64,000 nt of DNA from Neckera pumila (taxonomy: Eukaryota > Streptophyta > Bryopsida > Hypnales > Neckeraceae). The translations under genes were made by a program, and so were the position numbers. The DNA lies in contig OZ018416.1 of the NCBI GenBank assembly GCA_963969595.1, forward strand, positions 10,866,065 through 10,930,064. Direction: 5' to 3'. Positions 48,076 through 60,040 of this stretch are shown here, piece after piece. The notes beneath the pieces were generated by a model that was given only the letters and a program-made list of their open reading frames with translations, was not told the origin of the DNA and ran no database searches. The stretch's first letter is position 1; every line of letters starts with the position of its first letter.

Positions 48076-48370
48076 GTTGCGTTTCCTGATTGGGTTGTGG
48101 CGCCTGAGGGTGAAGCATGTGAAAATCTGCTACCATATCATGGGCGTTTTGAAGGTTTGACGCTAGCTCCTACAAATTTTCTTCTGGACCATATCCTTTC
48201 CACAAAATTAGATATTGCAGTTTTCTCCAGTGTCCAAAAATTCTTGAATCCAAGATTTTCTGCACCTCATATTCCAAGTCGCCATCACGAGTGACAATTG
48301 GTGGTGGGATTGTGTAACGTTGACCCAAGATGGTTTCCTCATAGTATTGTTCAAGCAGGGAAACATGAAC
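48076..48370 (-). pseudogene. Ty3/Gypsy chromovirus integrase C-terminus with chromodomain, broken
   Basis: On the - strand a frame reads VHVSLLEQYY, then PPPIVTRDGDLEYEVQKIL, then LQYLILWKGYGPEEN. These are the usual end of chromovirus integrase: the FHVSLL block, the linker and the chromodomain core, which binds chromatin and guides integration. The conserved Trp after EEN is replaced by an in-frame TAG (48170-48172). About 98 codons are recognisable; upstream pol sequence was not found. Clearly dead. Confidence 0.82.
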
Positions 48371-48834
48371 TCAAATGTTGTTTTAGCTAAATATCATGTT
48401 TATAAATGATTTCTCCATAAATTGGTATTCTAGATTGTTTCTTTTGCCTCAAATCCGGAATGGAGCCAGTTCTGGATTTGACAACAAATAAATGAAAAGG
48501 AACATCAAAATTGTTCAATTTTTCCTCCTCAATAGTATTTTGGATGGAGTATTACAATTTTCTCATGAATTTGTCATCAAATTCATGTAAGTAAAAAATA
48601 CGTAATTTCTAGCACACATTGAATGAGTCAAAAAACGACATTGTTTGAGGGAGACATTCCTTTTTGGAACCCCGATCGTGCACATACCCTCTTGCAATAT
48701 GCCATTGCAACATGTCACAATCACTCTCCATTGTAGTTGTGACGTGCGGTACTTATGCAAAGTTAGTGAGTGGATCAGCTTCATTCAAGGCCATTGTGTG
48801 TGTATATATATATAGAGAGAGATCGTGTCTGCAC

Positions 48835-51430
48835 TCATGGTTGAGGGAAATTGACCTTGTCTGGGCGATGGAAATCACCATTTGAACCAATGGGGAGGTT
48901 GAGCTTGTGCTTACTACTACCAAAAATCTCTTCGCCTTCCAAATCTAGAACACATGTTCTACCATGAGCCAGTCTAGGAAGGTCATTTAAGGCCTCTGCA
49001 AATTTTTTTGAATTGCCGCTGTGTCTAGTGCCTCTCAACTTCAACTCCTCTCTTGATGGCCCTTCCCTTGATGATGTGCCATTAAGGAATGCTCGGTAAT
49101 TTGTCATTTACTAGAAGGGTTGAATGCAGTCATCACAAGTGGCAGCAAACAAATCACTACCTCGATTACCGGATTGTTGCAACCACTTGTTATGAACAAT
49201 TTTAGATAAGTTGTATGATGGCATGTCCGCCATCTCCTCAAGACTCAAACCCTGAAAGAACAAAAATGCTTAGTTTAGTCCAGAATTCCACCATTGAAAA
49301 CAAAAATACCGCCAGATTTTTATAATTGAGGCCACTACAATTTTAAGCTCTCAAGTATAAGGTAAAGGCACCCCTCGGCGCCGAGGAGTAAGTCACCCAC
49401 TTTCTACAGTGATTAGAATTTTATTTATATTAGACTTTTTTGTTATATGACTTTTTTTTTATGAAATGCAAGTGTCTTACATTATGAAAGAAATGACATC
49501 AAGTAAAGTACCATTTGCATAAAGCTGCCCTATTAGCGATATTAGAAGTACCAAAATGCAGGCCACAACTCCAATTCCTGTAGGACCACTTCTGAGGTTG
49601 CTCCAAATGATAGCCACCAAGAACAAATCACCAAATAACATGTCTCAGCTTCTTTCGTAGTCTTGAAATCTTTATACTGCTTGCAAAGACAAGTATATTG
49701 GTACTGCAGGTCTGGTTTGATGAGCTTCTGTATATGGCAATGCAATGAAGTACTCCAATGCAAGAGACATGTTTGCTTATGATTTACCATCTCTATTTTC
49801 GAATCCCCTGAACCATACACAATGTGAACATCATTCCAATTCACTTGTGCACTATCAGCCATGAAGCCTTTGAAGTTTGGATTCTACATGCCATTGCGTC
49901 TTATGACATCATTCAATGATCTCCATATAATGCATTGAACCTTCGTATCCGCAGATTGCATATTGTAGACAACAATTGTTATGACCTTTGTGCAACTTGT
50001 GTCATAAATGTGGCATGCCATGCATTCTCAAGATCTCCATCCGGTTGCATTCATTTCACCAAGTCTACCCTACTACCAGCCCTTCTATCAACATTTTAAA
50101 CAAATATACCTTCTCTTTTCCTTGGCCCGGAAAGACACTATTATGAATGTACTCATACTTCAAATTCCGTTTCATATTCATGATACTATCTATGACCCCA
50201 CCTTTGCCAGTGCTATGGAAAGTCGGAAAGTGGTAATAATGTTACAGATGTTAAGAGAACTAAGTATCTGAAATCTATCCATGACATCTTCTAACGACTT
50301 CCCTTGCAACATCTCTTTAGGGCCTTCACCATTATGTATAAGGTAGTTGTCTAAGATTTGCTTACTAGCTACCAAGGCGATGGCTAAGTAAGTGGCAACA
50401 GAGGTTCTTGCAACCTCGCCTACAATGAGACCAGAAATAGTATCTAAAGACTTTCTACATATTCCAGAAGCCACATGATGCATATTATAACCTAGATGAA
50501 TGCAGGCTCTGGTCATCACTACAGTATCCTAAAAACATAATATATTCTAGCATCACAAATACTAACACAATGTGGTGGTTGTTTGCATATTTTGCAGAGA
50601 AGACTTGAATCCTTAGGAGGGTTAGCACCAACATGGAATAGAGCACTGGTATAACCACACCACTCTTTCTCATTGCGCTTGACAAACTGCTTCAAGTACT
50701 CACTCTCATCGTTATTACGTACCAAATGTCTAGCACAAGAGGACTTCCTAAACTTCAAGCCATCTTGATTGTAGATGTTGGATGTCATGGTTTGACACCA
50801 AGCATGACCATCAAATTGTTTATCCATGCCCTATAGATTTCCACCAACGCATGGCAAAGATGGAACACGAAGAGAAGGCAACTCAAATACTATGCCTCCA
50901 TCAAAGTCCAGAGGAAGATACTGCACTTTTTGGTGAATCACTGAATTGTAGTCTAATGCAACAACTTCATTCCTAGATCCCCAAATTGATGCTAGCTTCT
51001 TTAGGCAACCAACGATACTTAGCAATTTTACACTATTTGGATATATTGGTGGACATGAGTGAGTGGATAGAGAAGGACTACATGATGCCACGCGGTCAAT
51101 ACTAGAAGAAGTTTTGAGGACATCGTTGAGCAACGTACTACAGAATGTTGCTTGAATACTTAACTAGGTAGGGGGAGAGTCCCCTAGCCAGTTAAGTAGG
51201 AGACTCTCCCTCAGCCAGTTTAGTAGGAGACTCACTAGATAAATCAATAATAGGATTACAAACTTCATACTTCACATGGAGAAATTGAATGGGAGTACTA
51301 GCAATTGTAATGTGCTCGTGTTTCATTGAATTCCTAATATTGTGCCGAGCAGGAGGCATATCCACAACAGAATGGTTTGATTGGTGAGGAAAAATCTCTG
51401 TGGAAGCACCCATCATGAGTAAAGACAATC
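48835..51430 (-). pseudogene. Broken DDE-type transposase-like gene
   Basis: Four - strand frames line up in order as pieces of one protein: 51428-51192, 51133-50519, 50519-50190 and 49875-49542, with a likely C-terminal piece at 49107-48835. An in-frame TAG at 50828-50830 separates GGIVFELPSLRVPSLPCVGG from the next piece, which contains CKICKQPPHC and ARIYYV. A frameshift near 50519-50540 separates that from MTRACIHLG. Further on, FKGFMADSAQVNW and TCLLHW, about 30 residues apart, look like the second catalytic Asp and the C(2)H motif of MULE-like and related DDE transposases. The Cys pairs upstream would be a zinc-binding region. I believe it is a decayed transposase or a transposase-derived gene; the family is not settled. 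Confidence 0.55.
49373..49386. repeat. 14-bp perfect palindrome CCTCGGCGCCGAGG
   Basis: Perfect self-complementary 14-mer, preceded by TAAGGTAAAGGCAC, which resembles an AGGTAAA-family end. The same perfect 14-mer occurs at 55274 and 57942. Confidence 0.9.
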
Positions 51431-53070
51431 CATACGCTCTATACTATTTTGACAAAGGTGCCAAACGTGACAATCCTGGAGTTCTAACTTCAGCATATAG
51501 ATGTACTCCTTCACTTGGCTTGAATCAGATATGACTTCTTTTTCAACATATATGCTAGATTAGACAAAACCAAATCAAACATGAAGAAGGTAAAGACATT
51601 ACAACATACTTTTCTTCTCCAAGTGGGAGAACAAGTGGAATCTTGTGGCCATCCGCTTGAATGGAGGCCATTGAAAAAATATTTAGGCACCGCAACAATG
51701 AAAAAACAATGAGAAACACTTGGGTTCTATTGTGTAAACAATTGCATGCATTGAACAAATATGAATCAATTGGAATACAATGTTATCAATTGATGACAAT
51801 GAATGCAATATTGTTAGTAGCCTCCAATTGTTTGAACCGCCACTTATATTTCTATTGGAATGTGATCCTCTGAAAGCGAGTGCAGTGCAATACCTAATTC
51901 ATAAATATTAATAAAGCAAAATTTGAGAAACGTGCTACTTAATTGTTTTAAGATGTAGGACACACTTACATTGTGCTTGCAAAATGTGCAAGGTAAAAAG
52001 GAAAGTACCATTCCTACCTCTATGCCATTAATGTATTTCAAAATTCCATGAACTATTTGTAAATATCCATTAAAGTGCCCTTGGAAAGTGCCATTAGTAG
52101 TTCTCATATGAGGGCCTAGGAAAGTCTAGAGTAGGGCCCTCCAACTATAATGTATTATTACTATTTGACGGTTATGGGTGTTATTACTGTATCTAATCAT
52201 TCCATACAATTTCTAGAGAACATCAGAAACTTCCCAAGTTAAGTAGCGCTGTTGTGGCATTCACAATATCAATAATTGACACAATTTTGAATTTTGAATT
52301 TCAAATCTATTTGTTGATGTTCATAAAGTTGCCATAATGGAGTATTTGACAGTGAGAAGCTGTCAATTATGTGAGGACATAATTTTCAAGATTGGCAAAG
52401 ACAGGTTTCAAATATAAATTCCATTATCATCCATGTCAAGTCATCCTATAATTTGATGCTTGAGGTCATTATCCTGCAACTCAGTAGTAGTTCAATTTGG
52501 AAGTTCATGTGAAGTATTGACATTAGTATGAAGTGCACATTTCCATATTTATTTTTACAATGGCTCATACTAAGATCAACTATCTTTAGTACCATTCCGC
52601 CATATGATCCATTAGTCTCATGTATGCTTCAAAAGTTATAAGTGAGAGTGGTTCCCAGTATAATTGTAGGAAGAGGAGGAAGAGAGGTAAACTATTGTAC
52701 TCCTCAGTGAAAGAATTGCAATGCTCTAGGAATAAAATCAAAGTAGTTGGAGGGACAAAGACGTTGTCACCAAAGGAAAGTTGCAACTTCTATATTGAAG
52801 AAGATATAGTTGATGAGAAGAATGCAGGATATATCTAGGAGCTATCGATTATGGACGTCTACCCTCTGAAGCTGTACACCCAAATAGCACCGTTCAATTC
52901 ATGTGTAAGCTGCTAAAATTGTACTTGACTTCCACATTGAGACCCTGTATGATATTCATCATTTTCTCTTATCAATCATTTAAGAACCTGCAAGTTTGCG
53001 TAATGTAAGACTAAAACAAAGTTCTAAACTTTACTATTATACGTAATACAACCAAGGTGCAAAAGATATT
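51431..53070. other. Spacer, no gene seen
   Basis: Several short frames without motifs. A few may be more of the transposase-like gene (its N-terminus would lie here), but I cannot support that. Confidence 0.35.
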
Positions 53071-54160
53071 TTAACCCCTAAAGGATTGAGGCCCTTTTTC
53101 TGCCAAAAAACACTCAAAACTGCCATTTCTATGCAAAAATTTAAAAAGTTTGAAAAATGTTTTTTTTTTTTCACATCTAACCGTAGGATCTTACATCTAA
53201 CTAGTATAAGAGCATGTGGAAAAAATTTCAGAATTTCCGACGGCACAGATTGCAAGATATCTGCGTTTAAAGTGAAAAGAACAAGATTTTCAGCACATTG
53301 CGGGACTAGATTTTTTTACTTTGAACATTTTTAACTTAAAACTTTTGCACTACAGAGTTTTGAGCTTTAAATCTTTATAGTGGAGAATTGAGTTGAGAGT
53401 CTAAAGAAAAAAAAAAAATCCAAAAAAATTTATTTTTCACTCTTTAAAAAATTGTTAAGGAGAAGTAAATACGAGATAGAAGATAAATCTAAAACATTAA
53501 TATCTTTTATATGGAATTAAAAAAACGGTACTCCCAATGGTGAGATTGTTCTAGCAAGTAATATAAACCATGGAAAAAAAAAAACCCTGAAAAGTTTGAA
53601 AAATTGCATTCAGAAATGCATCCTACACTAAATAGGGGTATTAAGGGGACCTATACTAATTAATTGACATTCCACACTATATAAATATCTACCTTGAGTT
53701 GTACATCTTGTCTCAAATATGTACAGTTTCTAAAGAAAGGTTCCTTTAATTATTTGGTCCCCTTAATATCCCTATTCAATGTAGAAGTTATTTTTTGCAA
53801 GAAGATGCTTTAATTGCCCGAAAAACAAGAATGTCCATAACTTTCTCATAACAAATCCAATTGAAATGAATCAAAGCTCTCCAAATAGACAAAAATATAA
53901 TCTATGAGAAAAAAATATTTAAAAAAAATTCAAATTTTTGTCCATTTTTTTTTGCTGCCTGCCGTCCCCTGTTTTGAGCTTATCTGGTCATAATTTTTTT
54001 TCACGGGCACCGATTGTGAAAAAAATTATATTCCCACAAAGCTTATCAATTTTTCTATTTTCAAAAAAGTTTCAAAAAATCACAACAAAATTTCAGCCCA
54101 TAGATACCTATCCAAAAACGCATTTGTCCCCCGAATGGACAACGGTCCTTTAGGGGTTAA
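53071..54160 (+). mobile_element. TTAA-flanked element, copy 9, with a nested insertion
   Basis: TTAA then CCCCTAAAGGATT; right GGTCCTTTAGGGG then TTAA. Colinear with copy 6 over its whole length except for the 53626-53781 insertion. It shares the GCACTACAGAGTTTTG region and TTTTTGCTGCCTG. Confidence 0.8.
53626..53781. mobile_element. Miniature TA-flanked element, CACTGAATAGGGG family, copy 2
   Basis: TA, CACTAAATAGGGGTATTAAG, right end CTTAATATCCCTATTCAATG, TA. 156 bp. Copy 6 has CATCCTAAAAGTTATT where copy 9 has CATCCTA, the element, then TAGAAGTTATT, which confirms a TA duplication. Confidence 0.85.
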
Positions 54161-54978
54161 AGAAGGCGCATATTTAAAAAGTAAATATTATATAGATCGA
54201 TGCATGTCTATTTACAACCTAATAGTGAAACAAGAAAGTGAGGTTTTATTACCCTCACCAAAAGTTAAAGAAATTTACTATCTAGTACCATCAAGAGAAT
54301 TTTGATGGCAAAATAAAGGAATTACTTCATTAATAGGTAATGAAAATGAAGGATAGAAGGATGTATTTATACTAAAATCTGTTGTTCATCCATGGTAAGA
54401 CAAACAATATGGGATAATTTGAAGATGGCAACTTGATCGCTAGACATCTTGACGTTGTTTTAGACTGGTGATGTCGTTTCAGACATTCTACTTTGAGCAC
54501 AATTCTTACTTTATATAACCCATATGGTTTGTTTCATTTCCTACCATCCCATCTGTATAAAGAGCTTCTCTTTTCATCCATAGTGTACATCCATCCCAAT
54601 TCCTTTTTTGCAAAGCATGCCACGTGGCAGCCTTTTCCCTAAATTTTTACATTTGGTCAGCATTTTATCATATTCTACAATAATTTTATAGACTTACCCT
54701 TAGCCAAAATGCATTTTTTTGCTGACATGGCAGTGCTACGTTTTTTTGGATGTTTTAGGTCTTTAGGAAAACATCACTATGTTTGAGTTCATGTCAAATA
54801 AAACATGGACGTCAATAGCAGCATCAATGTGTTTTGATAGTAATTTATTAACGCACTTTGCAACATCTATGGAAATTTGCCTTTGGGGGTCATCAACACT
54901 CTGAAATCATGATGCCTATAAAAACATCACATGTCAAACGACTGACATAAAAAAAAAACACGGGTTTATTCTGTAAGC
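54161..54978. other. Spacer with a decayed foldback arm
   Basis: Around 54480-54580, CACAATTCTTACTTTATATA, CCTACCATCCCATCTGTATA and GCTTCTCTTTTC resemble one arm end of foldbacks F1-F3. No gene seen. Confidence 0.4.
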
Positions 54979-57839
54979 CCTCGGCATCGAAGGCGACCCA
55001 TTCGTCATCGCTCGGAGATGATGAATGACAAAAAAAACATCAGTCTGTGTAGTTGTTGTCGGATATAGGATTCTGGGTGTCGTTGCTTTAGTGCTGTGAT
55101 TCTTTCCTAGCTGTGCGGATACTCGGAACTCAAACGTCAATGCTATGCTGTCTGGAAATGCAATTCAACTAGGTTTAGTTTTTTTTATTTTATTTATGAA
55201 AAGAGCCTGGCCCCTTGTTGCCGGCAGATATGCGGAGGCTAGCTACCCGTTGTCTGGACTGCTCGTCAGGACCCCTCGGCGCCGAGGCCAGCGACCTGGG
55301 CAGTCATTTTGTTTCCGACCGAAACAGAGAGGCGCAACTCTGGCTCCAGGTTAGGGTTTGCTCGATTGTACAGGAGAATTCATTGGTTTCCCGAGTATTT
55401 AGTTGCGACAAGGTGAGTTGAGACACGCTGAGGTCTGTAGTTAGGCTCAAGGTGAATCAGTGATGCTAAGGTGCTTGAGACTTTATTTTTCTGGTTACGC
55501 TTATTGATGTCTTAGAAGTGGAGTCATGATGAGCGATTGTGCAATGTAGTGTAATCTCTTACAAATCTCTTTAGTCTTAGGGATTTGGTAATCTAAAGAG
55601 TGTGTGTTTTTGGATTTGTGCCCGGATTTGTGGACAATGCCTCAGCTCCGTGCTTAAGTTGAATGTGAGGAGTGAAGCTTTGGTTGTTATCATTTTTATT
55701 TTGTTGCAATTCTTATTGTATGTTGCGATGAAATTTGTGAGCCTATTGTGTTTTTGTTTTGGCATTCTTGGATGTTATGTTAATAGGTGCTGCTAAGTTA
55801 CTGGCAGAAGTGAGCCAGCCCGTGATCGCTCCGGTATCTGTGGTATTGTTACTTCTTAGGATTAGTTTGAGTGGAAGGGACTGAGAAGGTTGTTCAGTGA
55901 TCGTTGTTGATTGATATTTCTAATTGGAAATGCAAGAGAAAATGTCCAGTCCTTCCGTGCTTGAGCGCTGTGATCTTGAATTCTCCTCTTTGTTTGCATC
56001 TTTACTTTTCAAGAAATCGTTCCCTGAGATCCTTTGTCATACCAGGCATGCATGCAAAGACTAAATTAAGGACCTATCGAATGTAGTACATTCTAGAGTC
56101 CTTCGAATTCAATAGAGAATACAGGTTCCGTGTCTTGTTATTGTTTTGCGCTGATCGTGATTAGCAGTTGTTCTTTTAAACATAAAGAGCACGATGAGTG
56201 TAAGAGTCTCTAAAAATCAAGATCATGTTCCAAGCGTGCAATCTTTGTGGTACCAGGTCTTAATAGGCAAATGGTTCCGAAGTTCCTCTGAGGATTGCTC
56301 TACAGATTACTCATTTTCAGAGAGTTTTGGGAGAGGCGTCCCTGTGCTGAAATCCTGCGAAGTTGCTGGGAAAGATGTCCACACACAGATTGAGCAGCAT
56401 TAATTTTTTTCAGATGTTCTACGAAACCCGTAGAGTAACAATCCTTGTATAACCTTCATGATGTCATGATGACCGACCTCAAAAACTGCTGCACGGTTGT
56501 CATGTGATGGATTGCGCTCGTTATTGAATGTCTGGGTTTGTCTAGAGCAGGGATATCTGAAATTCGAAGAATGAGGTCTTGTTATTGATAGAGTGAAACC
56601 AATCAGAGAGCTTCTACTGAATACCAAAATGAACATCAAAGCTTAGAATAAGAAGATAGAAAAAACACTCACAATGCATACTTCTGGAGCTAGCAGCTAT
56701 TGTTCATGTTGTGTCAATTTTATACATTACTGGGTAGAACTCACAACTTTGCATTGATAGCACTTTGCTGAATTTGCAGTGACAGTAGAGACGCAATAGC
56801 GATACAATATTCGCTCCCAAATGCCCTTACAAAAGTTCCTTTGGCATTGAGGGATACTTTGAAGTCTGTCCGGTTCTAACATTAGTAGAAGTTGATGCTT
56901 GATTTCCAGAGAGTTATTAGGTTGTGTTCTGGCACATTGTATCATTGTGAGAGATGGCCGAATATGTGAGATTGAATTTGTCAGATTTCTCAAATTGGAT
57001 GTTTGCTCGTTTGAGGTAACTCATTTCGTCGAATCTCAAAATGGAGTCTGCTCATTAAAGCTTGCACATTTAGTCGATTATGATTTGCCAGGTCTGGAAT
57101 TTGATGTCTAAATTGTCCTCTAGAAATTAAGCCTTGGCGCCTAGAGGGAAATAGCCAAATGAGAATCCTATCTCAAATGGATCAATTTGGACGGTGAGTC
57201 AATGACCATACATATTCAATCTAGGAGGTTGATATGTTGGATCAGTGATGCAGTAATAGAAAGCACCATGTGATCAGTCAGTTTCCATTCCATAGAAAGA
57301 GATCCTTTTAAAGCTCATAAGTGTGGATTGATCGGCATCTCCAATATATTTCCTAATCTGTTTAACCAAATTAAAGCCTCGGCTCTGAGGGATGTTTTTC
57401 ATGCCAAAGTGAATGAGTGATGATTTCATTGTATTTGCCAATGTTAAGAAATGAGTAAAATACAAATTGCAGTATCTTGAGTCTATATAATTCATATGGT
57501 TACCTCTATAATAATTTTTTATAGAAGTGCATGTTAGCTGCTCCATTAGTGAGAGTATCCGAGTGTTACAACAACAAAAGAAACAGATTGTAGGTTGATC
57601 CAAGGAAACAAATTGTGACTTCACTAAATGAGCCTTGGTGCCGAGGGCAGACTTGTGGCTTCCTTAAATGAGAGCAAGATTCCCAGATATCAAAATTTTG
57701 ATTAGTAAATGTGGATTTTGTATAGGGCAACGCCTGCAGAGGAGGGCATTGCCCGAGGTAAAGCACAAGCAAAATTCAATGAAACCTGGATGATAAATTG
57801 GAGCCGGATGAAAAATCTGTAATCCCCATTTGCTCGTGT

Positions 57840-58210
57840 AATCAGGCATTACGGCGCAAAAACTTCCCCGCAAAATGAACGGGAGAAGTCCCGCAAGTGG
57901 TTTACGAGCGGAATTGTGAAGTTATTAATTGCCAAGAAGAGCCTCGGCGCCGAGGCGTGGCTTTATGCTCAAAGTTTATGCGCAATGTTTCTATAAGTCC
58001 ATGTATTATCGAATCAGCTTATGTCAGAATCAAGATTTTGGTCTTCCCTCAGCACCGAGGAATAATCTGTTGCTCAAAATAATGATTACAAACTTCTATT
58101 TTTTGATACATCCGTTTTACAACTTTTCTATCTTCGTAAACCACTCCCAGGAATTTCCCCGTACATTTGGGGGGAGACTTCTGCAGCGTAATGCCCGATT
58201 GCGTGGGATT
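57840..58210. repeat. Inverted repeat with arms of about 50 bp
   Basis: AATCAGGCATTACGGCGC with CTTCCCCGCAAAATGAACGG on the left is mirrored by CCCCGTACATTTGGGGGG and GCAGCGTAATGCCCGATT on the right. A second GGGCATTACGG word lies at about 58222. It encloses two copies of the 14-bp palindrome family (57942 and 58047). May be a transposon or part of an LTR. Confidence 0.6.
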
Positions 58211-58427
58211 TCCTGTGTAATTGGGCATTACGGATTCCTCATCCAACTCTGATTTCTCATCCTCGATATTCATCCTATTATGCTTGTGATGCTCGTGGTT
58301 TATGTTGGACAATGGCCTCTCGTCGTCGGACATTTCGGGAAATAAAGGGCCTCCTTGCCTGGCCCCGCCCTCCTCGTTGACCCTTTATTTGCCTAAATGC
58401 CCTCTTCCTCGGGCATTGTCCTATATA

Positions 58428-58446
58428 TAACCGTTCAGGATCATTT
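58428..58446 (+). promoter_or_regulatory. Candidate TATA box
   Basis: CCTATATATAACC downstream of GC-rich DNA looks like a plant TATA box, perhaps of a lost gene or a retroelement LTR. No open frame follows that I can recognise. Confidence 0.25.
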
Positions 58447-58799
58447 TCTATGACTCTAGATTTATCATGTAGAACTCATCATTGAAGAAAAGTATCGTCA
58501 GTACTTGGCCTCGGTACTGAGGATAGATTTTGACCTGTAAATGAATTGCTGTTTGTTACTTGTTTATAAATTTGGGATGTTCTTTGACATTATTTTATGA
58601 GATAGGACCAAAACAATAGTAGTCAATCTTTGCCCTTGGCACCTAGGAAGAGATTCTAGTCGTCTCTAGATTGATCTTGTCTTCCACCAATCATTTTTTG
58701 TGTAGTGGATTTTAGTATAGTCCATGACTAAAGTGCAGCCAAATCTTTTTGTACAAGTTTCAAATTAGGAACAAGAAGGGCTACCCTCAGCATTGAGGG

Positions 58800-60040
58800 A
58801 TGGTTGTTGCACATGGAGATATGGTAGATTTACTCTTGGGTGTGTAAATCCTAATCAAGTATTTGACTTCCAAACAAATGACACTTTTTGTTATTATAAA
58901 TCCTAAAATTTAAATAGTTTAAATCACACTATTTGTTAAAGGATTAGAACGTTGTGGTTAATTCAAACCACGTGATGAAAACAAAATCTAATCGAAACTA
59001 AAATTGTTATAACTCCCTCTTCTTAGAATGGTAAGAAAATTAGATTCCAAGATTACTAGTAAAAGTTATCGACAAATGAAGTTTGACTTCTAATCTAACC
59101 TAAAAATTTCATTAGCGAGTTTGAATGAGTAAATCAATTCAAAATAATTCCAAATTTTATGGTTGGATTTTTAATTTCTTTAACTATTTAAATCTAAAAT
59201 TAAACCTATTTTGACCTAAATCAAAGAATTTCATCCAAAATTGGTCCCAAACTTCATCCAACCTTTTGTCCTTCTAAATTAAAGTTTTTCAAAAGTAAAA
59301 GAAGATTTTTGGAATCTTTAGGATTCTTTGGTTGATTCCAACTTCTTTGATGATTTCTTTGGATGAGTTTCCTAAATTCTTATTCAATTTATAATTAAAG
59401 TTCAATTATTCGTAACTTTCTAGGTTTTGGGTTAATTTTTAAGTGTGAGATGTTTTTGGAATCCTCTAAGAATTAAATATAGTTTCTTAAGATCTATTTT
59501 GACTTCTAAGACTCTAAACTAAAAGTTGACCTCTAAATTTCTAATTTTAATTCTTAACCAATTAATCAATTCAAAAAGTAAAAACAATTGGGAAAACTAA
59601 CATACCTTGATTGTCAACGATTGCTACCGTGCCGTCATCGCAAATCACTAACATGATAATTTTGTAGTATCCGTTGTTTTTATCATGTGTGGTTTTCGTT
59701 CGCCTATTTTGTAAATAATAGGGAATTAGATCATTTTAGAAATCTTCTTTCCTACATTTTTCCTAGCTAAATTCCTACAAAGATTTGTTAGTTCCGAGAA
59801 TTGAAGTCAATTGTTTTAGAATGTAGGAATTAAACTAAAAACTATGTTTTTCTTTAGTTGGTTCTAAAAATAGTTTTAAACTAAATCGAACTTCAAGGGC
59901 TTAATTCCAATTGCCTTGTCAACTCTTTTAGTTTCTTATATTGTTGTTGATTTTAGAATGGAGCTATGGAAAATTGTGAGATTGAGTTGTAGGAGCAACA
60001 AGTCAAATTTTAGCAAAAATAAAAAAATGATTGATGTGGC
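58800..60040. other. AT-rich spacer, no gene seen
   Basis: Very AT-rich, with many AAATTAAA-type runs and stops in all frames. Nothing classified. Confidence 0.4.

Larger units (their letters stand above)
54979..58798. repeat. Cluster of dispersed CCTCGGCGCCGAGG palindrome variants
   Basis: Perfect at 55274-55287 and 57942-57955. Variants at 54979 (CCTCGGCATCGAAGG), 57132 (CCTTGGCGCCTAGAGG), 57377 (CCTCGGCTCTGAGG), 57633 (CCTTGGTGCCGAGG), 58047 (CCTCAGCACCGAGG), 58509 (CCTCGGTACTGAGG), 58634 (CCTTGGCACCTAGG) and 58785 (CCTCAGCATTGAGG). Many of the differences are C to T or G to A. The bases around each copy are unrelated apart from a frequent G or C neighbour. Short + frames at 55145-56403 show no known motif, so no gene is called here. 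Confidence 0.75.

Noticed and set aside
55145..56403. Possible gene made of several short + frames
   Set aside because: GC is slightly raised, but no frame exceeds 70 codons, none has a known motif, and no chain of splice sites gives a convincing protein.
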